DNA of 16,027 nucleotides from CAZSVI01 sp964610205. GTDB lineage: Bacteria > Bacillota > Clostridia > DSM-8532. The notes beneath the pieces were generated by a model. The model made no database searches. It had not been told where the DNA came from and saw only the letters and a list, made by a program, of their open reading frames with translations. Below, piece after piece: positions 1 to 6,262 of the stretch. Position 1 is the stretch's first letter; the number at the start of each line of letters is the position of its first letter. Where the stretch lies: the NCBI GenBank assembly GCA_964610205.1, contig CAZSVI010000087.1, forward strand, positions 1-16,027. Direction: 5' to 3'. Position numbers and translations under genes: made by a program.

Positions 1-57
1 ACCCTCCAATACATGTTTTTGTTCTATGGTTAACCGTTTTTTACTCTTCTGTTTCAT
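1..57 (-). CDS. N-terminus of a probable sugar ABC transporter permease (partial, cut by window edge)
   Basis: An ATG at 57-55 overlaps the TGA stop of the DUF5696 gene (56-54) in an ATGA junction. It is preceded by a strong ribosome binding site, AAGGAGGG, nine bases upstream and inside the end of the DUF5696 coding sequence. The 19 visible codons read MKQKSKKRLTIEQKHVLEG. This basic, hydrophilic stretch resembles the cytoplasmic N-terminus that precedes the first membrane helix in many MalF-type permeases. The junction and ribosome site are seen directly; the permease identity is inferred from a very short peptide and from gene context. If right, the operon carries a second importer downstream. 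The rest lies outside the window. Confidence 0.55.
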   Translation of the reverse strand, partial: MKQKSKKRLTIEQKHVLEG

Positions 58-2273
58 CTAACATTTCCCTCCTTATCCACTACAAGATAATCTACTGCTT
101 TTACTTCATAACCTTCTATGAACACATTGGTTTGGTTGTAGTTTATGTATACTATTGTGCCGCTTTTATAAGTAACCTTATATATATCCTTGCGCAATTG
201 CACGTGTTTCACTATTTCCTCAGCCCAAAACTCTCCAAGATGTTCATTAAACTCTTTATAGGTATTTGCTGCAATGTCAAGCCATTCTTTATAATACGAG
301 GAAAACAGCGAGTTATAATCCGTATACTTAAGTACATCCGGCTTGCAGTAGGTTAGTTTGAAATATGGCAAACAACCGTATTCAACCCATTTCAATTTCT
401 GTTTCTGGTAATCGTAAAATAAATTACCCGGAGTAGACGAATACGGGATGTAACCGTGAACTACCATCTGGTAGAAGGGTATCGCTTCATTGGTAATGAG
501 ATTGCCGGAATCTTCAACCGGGATATCAAATAACCTATCGGCATATCTTAATACATATGCATTCCCGCCCTCTACCCCACAATTCCCAAGCTGATTGCCA
601 GTAACCTCCAGCATTTCCTGCCAGTGCCCTGCTGTTTCTTCCCGAGTTGCAGGATATTTTTTATTATAATCACGATATACCTGGTTTCCGATTCGTTCTA
701 AACACAACCCGCCTATTCCAAATTCCTTTACTTTAAGAATAAATTGGTTCTTGAATCTTTCCAATGCTATCAACGGGTTTAATAAAAATTCCTTGTTTGT
801 CATATCTGAAACTATTAATCCATTTTTAGAGTATACTGTATCATTGCGTACAGAAAAACCTCCCGCATCTTTATTTGCATCAGTAAAATTAGCATCAAGA
901 TAAAGCGGGAAATCTTTTTCTTTTGTATATTCCGCCAGTTTTTTGAGCCCCACCACCCCGCCAAGCTTTCTATTAGGGGGGAGGAATACCGGATATGTTC
1001 CATATCCTTTAGCACCCCATCCAATCAATTTTACCTGGATATTATCCACTCCAAGCGCTGAAAATTCTTCCAATATTGTTTTACTTTGCTGGAAAGTAGT
1101 CGCCTGGATGAATTTATCAAATAAAATCCTTTCTTCTTTTATTCCCATAAATAAATCAAGACTTATGGGAATACTGTTACTGCTTCGGCTGTTTTTTCCG
1201 ATTTTCTTAACCAGATCTCCTTTCTCAATCAGATAATCCCTGTATTCATTTGCCATTCCGCTGTAGTCAGCATTATCATTTGCAAGGAAAAAATATTTCA
1301 CTTCCCTGTCGGCTTTAACCATCTCAGTTTCTATTCTGGGAGGGATATTAGGATCATTTCTTAAATCGCTATAAGTTCTCCTATATGTAAATTCAGGACT
1401 TATCCTGTTAAGATGAATATTGGAGAAACCTGCGGGACTAAAATTCACTGCCGCATCATATTCCCCTTCTGCAACAACAGCTAAAAACGCGGCATTTTCT
1501 CCTTTTTTTACACCAAAGACAGGCAGCATTGCAGTTTTAATCTTTATATTACTATTATACTCATAGACGTTCAGGTCCAATGAATCAGTGCCGTAAATAT
1601 AGAACCTTGACCTGTTTATATTTTTACGAGGTTCGTTTGCAAACCTGAATAACGCCCCGCTTCCATCCGGATAAAAAATATATCCCTGTTCCTTGTTATA
1701 ACTTGCTCCAAGATATGGCATCAAATCAAGGCTTACAAGATGATAATCCCCCTCTTCCCTAATCCCCTCAACGGGTATATGTATGGTAAGTATATTCCGT
1801 TCTATTGAAATCTTTAAAGCAATGGAAATACCCAATTTGCTGAATTTATAAAGCATGTTTATTCCGTTTTCAATCGGTTCAATACTTACTTCCGGCTTAT
1901 GGGCGGTATAATCTAGAGCGACAATTGCATACTTTTTATTTGCAGTGTTCGTATATTTAAAATCAAATAACGCTGTAATCTTACTTATCATAAAATTATT
2001 CAAATCTCCCGCATCATACTTCCCGTAATCTGCGGCAGAACTCCATATGTGACCGTTGCGTTTGTCTTCTATGGCAATTCCATAATTATCTGTCGTATAG
2101 TATAAAGCAATCTCATCCGTTTCAGTTATCTTTTTATAACCATCATTATCTTCAAACTTTATACCGTCATCGGCCTGCACTATATTAACAAACATACTCA
2201 AAACTGTCCCAAGGCATACCAACAGGCACACCGGCTTTGATAACCATCGTTTATCTTTCATTGTCAGCTTCAT
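54..2273 (-). CDS. DUF5696-family secreted protein, probable glycosidase-like barrel
   Basis: A 739-residue exported protein. Residues 1-34 form a signal peptide (basic start, hydrophobic core about 14-31, likely cleavage near VQA|DD) with no lipobox. Residues 36-350 are rich in beta strands and look like a sandwich domain. Residues about 365-640 alternate strands and helices like a TIM barrel, with acidic residues at strand ends (LYLDANFTDA near 460, GLCLERIGN near 526, CGVEGGN near 568). A short beta domain follows at 695-739. Layout and length fit the DUF5696 family, whose function is not established to my knowledge; a carbohydrate-active enzyme is inferred from fold pattern and neighbours. 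The ATG at 2273 is preceded by a weak AAAAGGGA-type ribosome site; an in-frame ATG four codons later is the alternative. It lies 25 bp after the Yip1 gene and overlaps the next permease start by 4 bp. Confidence 0.75.
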   Translation of the reverse strand: MKLTMKDKRWLSKPVCLLVCLGTVLSMFVNIVQADDGIKFEDNDGYKKITETDEIALYYTTDNYGIAIEDKRNGHIWSSAADYGKYDAGDLNNFMISKITALFDFKYTNTANKKYAIVALDYTAHKPEVSIEPIENGINMLYKFSKLGISIALKISIERNILTIHIPVEGIREEGDYHLVSLDLMPYLGASYNKEQGYIFYPDGSGALFRFANEPRKNINRSRFYIYGTDSLDLNVYEYNSNIKIKTAMLPVFGVKKGENAAFLAVVAEGEYDAAVNFSPAGFSNIHLNRISPEFTYRRTYSDLRNDPNIPPRIETEMVKADREVKYFFLANDNADYSGMANEYRDYLIEKGDLVKKIGKNSRSSNSIPISLDLFMGIKEERILFDKFIQATTFQQSKTILEEFSALGVDNIQVKLIGWGAKGYGTYPVFLPPNRKLGGVVGLKKLAEYTKEKDFPLYLDANFTDANKDAGGFSVRNDTVYSKNGLIVSDMTNKEFLLNPLIALERFKNQFILKVKEFGIGGLCLERIGNQVYRDYNKKYPATREETAGHWQEMLEVTGNQLGNCGVEGGNAYVLRYADRLFDIPVEDSGNLITNEAIPFYQMVVHGYIPYSSTPGNLFYDYQKQKLKWVEYGCLPYFKLTYCKPDVLKYTDYNSLFSSYYKEWLDIAANTYKEFNEHLGEFWAEEIVKHVQLRKDIYKVTYKSGTIVYINYNQTNVFIEGYEVKAVDYLVVDKEGNVR

Positions 2274-2298
2274 TTCTACTCATCCCTTTTCATTTGCC

Positions 2299-2922
2299 TT
2301 ATTTCATAAAGATCATTTTTATTTCTAGAATTACGCCCCATAAAAATTGAATTAATTGGCTTGTAAGGGCAAAAAGAAGTATTAAAACCGCCCAAATGAG
2401 CAGCATTGTAATAAGGCTTACAATACATACTTTTACAGTTTGACCCGTTGTATAATCGTTTAATGTTTTAACACCAAGGAAAAATGTTACCAGTACCCAT
2501 ATAAGTACAATAATACTAAGTGCATTATATAGCAGCAGCTGATCTCTTTCCATCACTCTGGAAAGCAAAGCCAAAGGTATTGTAAACGCAATATAGGGTA
2601 CCATGGAATAGACAGATGCAGCAAATGTCTCACTTAGCAGGGTCTCTCCTTCTGAAATGGCTGTAATGGCATAACACGAAATTACCCATGTAAGAACAGG
2701 CAATAGGAGTTTTACTGTCTCCAGCCATATGTTTGCATCTCTTGGTTGCATTGAAGCAATGGGAAAATGCATAATAAATATAGAAGCTATGCGGACTGCT
2801 ACTACTGCAAGCAGCAATAAAATGAATGAAACATAACTAATTGATTTTTGTCTCGATTTTATATAATAAAATGTATCAATGGGGTGAAACAATATAGATT
2901 TTGATAGCTCCAGTGTGTACAT
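2299..2922 (-). CDS. Yip1-family integral membrane protein
   Basis: A 207-residue membrane protein with about five hydrophobic helices (near 30-52, 70-92, 103-124, 131-152 and 166-195). The start, with LFHPIDTFYYIK at 11-22, has the HP..TF...K pattern typical of bacterial Yip1-domain proteins. The family has no established biochemical role in bacteria and is known from eukaryotic vesicle trafficking. The ATG at 2922 has an ideal AAGGAGG ribosome site eight bases upstream. It sits 44 bp after the NHL gene and 25 bp before the DUF5696 gene, so all three are probably co-translated. A job alongside the neighbouring permeases or in envelope organisation is inference from position only. Confidence 0.75.
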   Translation of the reverse strand: MYTLELSKSILFHPIDTFYYIKSRQKSISYVSFILLLLAVVAVRIASIFIMHFPIASMQPRDANIWLETVKLLLPVLTWVISCYAITAISEGETLLSETFAASVYSMVPYIAFTIPLALLSRVMERDQLLLYNALSIIVLIWVLVTFFLGVKTLNDYTTGQTVKVCIVSLITMLLIWAVLILLFALTSQLIQFLWGVILEIKMIFMK

Positions 2923-2966
2923 TCCAGTTCCTCCTTAGTCATAATTGAAAAATAAATTGACCCATA

Positions 2967-4418
2967 TCACCAGCCCATATGTTTTTGCAATACTATCTCC
3001 GATGATTTTTTCAAATATTTCAATATATAAAGCAGAGCACTGATTGCGGCAGAAACTGCGAGTATAACCCATCCGAAGTAACTTTGGAAAATAGAATGCC
3101 TGTACCGTTTAAATGCTTCTGAATATCCTTCCTGATCATTGGCCAGCTTGTACCTTTCCATAGATTCTTTCCATCTTTCCTCTTTTAACAGGGCTTTTGC
3201 TATTCCTCTGTGAGCAAGGCCATATTTTCCATCAATTTTAAGAACTTCTTCCCATATTTCTTTAGATTCGCTGTATCTTCCGTCATTGTAGCAGCTGGAA
3301 GCCGCATGAACCAATTGAATAAAACGGGTAGGTTCAAAAACCTGTATGTTATTTGCTTCCTGGTCTAATACATAGAGTCTTCCCTGGCTGTCTGCAACAA
3401 GACTTGAAGGAATCCTGAACATACCTTTTTGCTCTCCAAGACCTCCAAAGGCTGCGATTATATTCCCCTCCTGATCATACTGGAATATTTTTCCTGACGT
3501 TTGATCTATCACACTAACGATACCATGATTATTAACGGCTATATCTGCAAAGTATGGAAACTTAATTACCAATCTGGAAGCCACACTGGCTGCCGTATAT
3601 TCTCCATAAAAGTTCTTCGGGTAAATGTTTTTACCTGCCGCTGTGATTTTCCTTATCTGGTTCTTTTCAGCATTAATAACTGTTGCATAAATCATGCCGC
3701 TATCATCAATGACAAAATTTGAATATGAATCAGGAAGCTCTTTTGCAACACGGACTTTTTGTATATCCGATGCAAACATGCGAATTAAAAATCTTCTAAT
3801 ATCAAATTCTACTTCAGTTGACCCTACATAACCGCGGAACTCATTATCGGCATCCATACTAAAAAAAGCCTGGCTTTTAATAACATAAATATATCCTGTC
3901 GAATTGATGCATACCTTGGAAGGATCAAAGGTAAAATCTTCATTCAGCAGGTTTGATTTAGGTTTTATAAATTCTTCTATATAAGTCCCATCATGGAACA
4001 AATGAACAATCCGCTGGTTTCCGGTATCCGCAATATACATATCACCATCATCATCCACATATATCCCTCCGGGGTTTTTTAAAGGTTTTTCCACCGGTCC
4101 TGTAAATATTCCCAGCGCGGTACCATCCGCAGTCAGTTTCACAATACGGTTATTAAGCGTATCCGCAACATACAAATAATTATTTTTATCTATAAACAGA
4201 TCTTCCGCGCCATTTAAAAACCCACCTTTTTCACCCATGTACTCTATGACTTTTACAGGTATGTATGTAATTGGGATAGGAATCCTCCGCCAGGTACTAT
4301 CCAAATTATTCTCATAAACATAATGGTCTTCCTCAGCTTTTACTGCCTGAGAAAAGCAAAGAGTAAGTATTATTATCAAAAATAGCAGCCTGTTAAAAAA
4401 TCTGTTTACACCCCTCAA
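2967..4418 (-). CDS. NHL-repeat and TPR-like surface protein with C-terminal membrane anchor
   Basis: A 483-residue protein. Residues 1-28 are a signal peptide (hydrophobic 8-24, likely cut at VKA|EE). Several NHL-type blades are visible, for example LFIDKNNYLYVADTLNNRIVK (73-93), IYVDDDGDMYIADTGNQRIV (119-138) and LVADSQGRLYVLDQEANNIQVF (340-361), so most of the mature protein should be a beta-propeller. Residues about 368-435 form helical, TPR-like pairs, followed by one membrane helix (446-467) and a short basic tail. The propeller would therefore face outward. NHL propellers usually bind proteins or glycans; no enzyme residues are recognised. The start is TTG at 4418, supported by AAGGAG 11 bases upstream. 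Two ATGs between them (4429, 4426) run into a TGA after a few codons. The gene begins 15 bp after the MalG-type permease stop. Confidence 0.8.
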   Translation of the reverse strand: MRGVNRFFNRLLFLIIILTLCFSQAVKAEEDHYVYENNLDSTWRRIPIPITYIPVKVIEYMGEKGGFLNGAEDLFIDKNNYLYVADTLNNRIVKLTADGTALGIFTGPVEKPLKNPGGIYVDDDGDMYIADTGNQRIVHLFHDGTYIEEFIKPKSNLLNEDFTFDPSKVCINSTGYIYVIKSQAFFSMDADNEFRGYVGSTEVEFDIRRFLIRMFASDIQKVRVAKELPDSYSNFVIDDSGMIYATVINAEKNQIRKITAAGKNIYPKNFYGEYTAASVASRLVIKFPYFADIAVNNHGIVSVIDQTSGKIFQYDQEGNIIAAFGGLGEQKGMFRIPSSLVADSQGRLYVLDQEANNIQVFEPTRFIQLVHAASSCYNDGRYSESKEIWEEVLKIDGKYGLAHRGIAKALLKEERWKESMERYKLANDQEGYSEAFKRYRHSIFQSYFGWVILAVSAAISALLYILKYLKKSSEIVLQKHMGW

Positions 4419-4433
4419 TTTTTCATCATCTCC

Positions 4434-5288
4434 TTATGCCTTTATTCCTGAATGCACCATGGTTTCCATAACTTTGGATTGCATTGATGTAAATATTACT
4501 ATGGTAGGTACTGTTATTAAAAATACTGCCGCAGATGTAGCCCCTGCACGTGCGATGGATCCACCGCTTGATATTGTGTTTAATGCAAGGGGTAAAGTTT
4601 TCATGGCTTCACTGGTTGTAAATATTAATGGTGTAAAATAGTCATTCCAATTGGACACAAAAGAGAAAACAACCAGAGTAGACCATGCAGGCTTTAGTGA
4701 AGGCATAACAATTTTCCAGAATAATGTCCACTCTTTTGCCCCATCTATCCTTCCGGATTCAAGCAATTCATTAGGAAACTGTTCAATAAATTGTTTCATA
4801 AGGAAAAAATTATAAGCTGCCGCAAGTTTGGGAATAATAAGCGCGAAATATGTATCTATTATTCCCAGGTTATTTACCACCATATAGTTTGGTATTTGGG
4901 TTACATGGGGTGAAAACATTAGAGCAGACAGTATAATGGAAAATATCCACTTGCTGCCGGGCAGCTTGTATTTCACCAGGGCAAATGCCCCTAAACTTGA
5001 TATAATTACTGTAACAAAAACTATTATACTGACGGTAAACAAACTGTTAAATACATAACGGGTAAAGGGTACTGCAGAACTGCTTAACGCAATCAACAAC
5101 TCCGTAAAATTCTGAATGGTGGGGTTACGTACAAAAAACCTTGGAGGATATATGAATAACTCATCCAATGGCTTGAAGGCTGTACTGATTACATATATTA
5201 AAGGCATTGCAGTGAAAGCCACCATACAAATCATAAAAATATAGACAAAAACCTTGCCTGCGGTTATGCGATTAAGCTTTTTCTTCAT
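4434..5288 (-). CDS. MalG-type carbohydrate ABC transporter permease
   Basis: A 284-residue inner-membrane permease of the carbohydrate-uptake transporter 1 group, normal in length. It has about six membrane helices (first near 12-35) and the EAA loop that docks the ATPase at about 176-200 (ESGRIDGAKEWTLFWKIVMP, with the conserved G and P). The C-terminal MVHSGIKA resembles the usual MalG-family ending, VAGLTAGAVKG or similar. The reading frame is open back to 5342, but I choose the ATG at 5288: an AAAAGGAG ribosome site lies ten bases upstream, and this start leaves a 17-bp gap rather than a 37-bp overlap with the MalF-type gene. It should form a heterodimer with the product of 5306-6262 and receive sugar from the large SBP. 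No ATPase gene is nearby, as is usual for Firmicutes importers served by a shared MsmX-like ATPase. Confidence 0.92.
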   Translation of the reverse strand: MKKKLNRITAGKVFVYIFMICMVAFTAMPLIYVISTAFKPLDELFIYPPRFFVRNPTIQNFTELLIALSSSAVPFTRYVFNSLFTVSIIVFVTVIISSLGAFALVKYKLPGSKWIFSIILSALMFSPHVTQIPNYMVVNNLGIIDTYFALIIPKLAAAYNFFLMKQFIEQFPNELLESGRIDGAKEWTLFWKIVMPSLKPAWSTLVVFSFVSNWNDYFTPLIFTTSEAMKTLPLALNTISSGGSIARAGATSAAVFLITVPTIVIFTSMQSKVMETMVHSGIKA

Positions 5289-5305
5289 GGCACTCTTTCT
5301 CCTTT

Positions 5306-6262
5306 TTAATAGATATCTTTCGATGAGAACATCCTCATACATGCCCTGCCCATTAAAAATGTGATTAAAAACAAAACTACTGATATTGCTGATGAATAAC
5401 CCATCTGAAACCTGATAAACGCGTAATCATATAGGTGGGCAACAATTGTGTGCGCTGCATAGTCCGGACTTGGCATTCCTGCTACCGACACGGCTATATC
5501 AAATACGCCCATGGAACCTACTATAGAGTTAATTGCGCCAAAGAGCAGCTGTGGTTTTATCAATGGAATAGTAATCGTACAAAGCTCTTGAAATTTATTC
5601 TTAATACCATCAATAGCTGCAGCTTCATATAACTCCTTTGATATGTTTTGAAGCCCGGCTAAAAATACTAAAAATCCCGTTCCCATGCTGGTCCATATAG
5701 AAATGATTATTACTACCGGAAGAATTGTGTCCACATCAAGATTCCATAACACAGGTTCATGAATAATTCCCAAATTTATCAGTACATTATTAATCATCCC
5801 ATACCGGTCACTGGCAAAAAACCACATCCATACTACCGACATAGCAACACCACTTGTTATAGAAGGGGCATAAAAAGCCAATGCAAAGCCTTTTTTAAAC
5901 TTTAATTGATTTATGACCCAGGCTGCAAAAAATGACATTATATATCCTGTGGGTCCGCTTATCAAAGCAAACACTACCGTGTTTTGCAAAGCAATTAAGA
6001 AAATATCATCGTCTGTAAATAGAAGGCGGTAGTTGGAAATTCCAAGCCACTTTGCTTCTTGGAGCATATTATAGTTGGTAAGGCTTGTTCCTATGGCAAC
6101 AATCACAGGGATAACAGTAAATATTATAAATAGTATTAAGTACGGAGATAAAAACAAGTAGCCTGTTCCATACCTACCCAGGAAAACTTTCAATTTATGT
6201 TTCCAATCAGAACTGGTCTTTATTACCTTTTGTTCCTTGCCTATTTCAATTACATTGCTCAT
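5306..6262 (-). CDS. MalF-type sugar ABC transporter permease
   Basis: A 318-residue permease with a hydrophilic N-terminal stretch of about 33 residues and then six membrane helices (first near 34-58). Its EAA loop is at about 213-237 (EAAAIDGIKNKFQELCTITI and the following P), which contacts the nucleotide-binding subunit. Length is normal for MalF/UgpA-type Firmicutes permeases. Its ATG overlaps the TGA of the large SBP gene as ATGA, and an AGAGGAG ribosome site lies about 11 bases upstream inside that gene. This indicates translational coupling between the 988-aa SBP and this permease, so they are very likely partners. The MalG-type partner follows immediately. The substrate is probably an oligosaccharide, but the sequence does not say which. 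Confidence 0.92.
   Translation of the reverse strand: MSNVIEIGKEQKVIKTSSDWKHKLKVFLGRYGTGYLFLSPYLILFIIFTVIPVIVAIGTSLTNYNMLQEAKWLGISNYRLLFTDDDIFLIALQNTVVFALISGPTGYIMSFFAAWVINQLKFKKGFALAFYAPSITSGVAMSVVWMWFFASDRYGMINNVLINLGIIHEPVLWNLDVDTILPVVIIISIWTSMGTGFLVFLAGLQNISKELYEAAAIDGIKNKFQELCTITIPLIKPQLLFGAINSIVGSMGVFDIAVSVAGMPSPDYAAHTIVAHLYDYAFIRFQMGYSSAISVVLFLITFLMGRACMRMFSSKDIY

Noticed and set aside
943..1236. 97-codon plus-strand open frame inside the DUF5696 gene
   Set aside because: It is antisense to a well-supported gene, shows no ribosome site or recognisable domain, and is explained by low stop frequency opposite the real frame.
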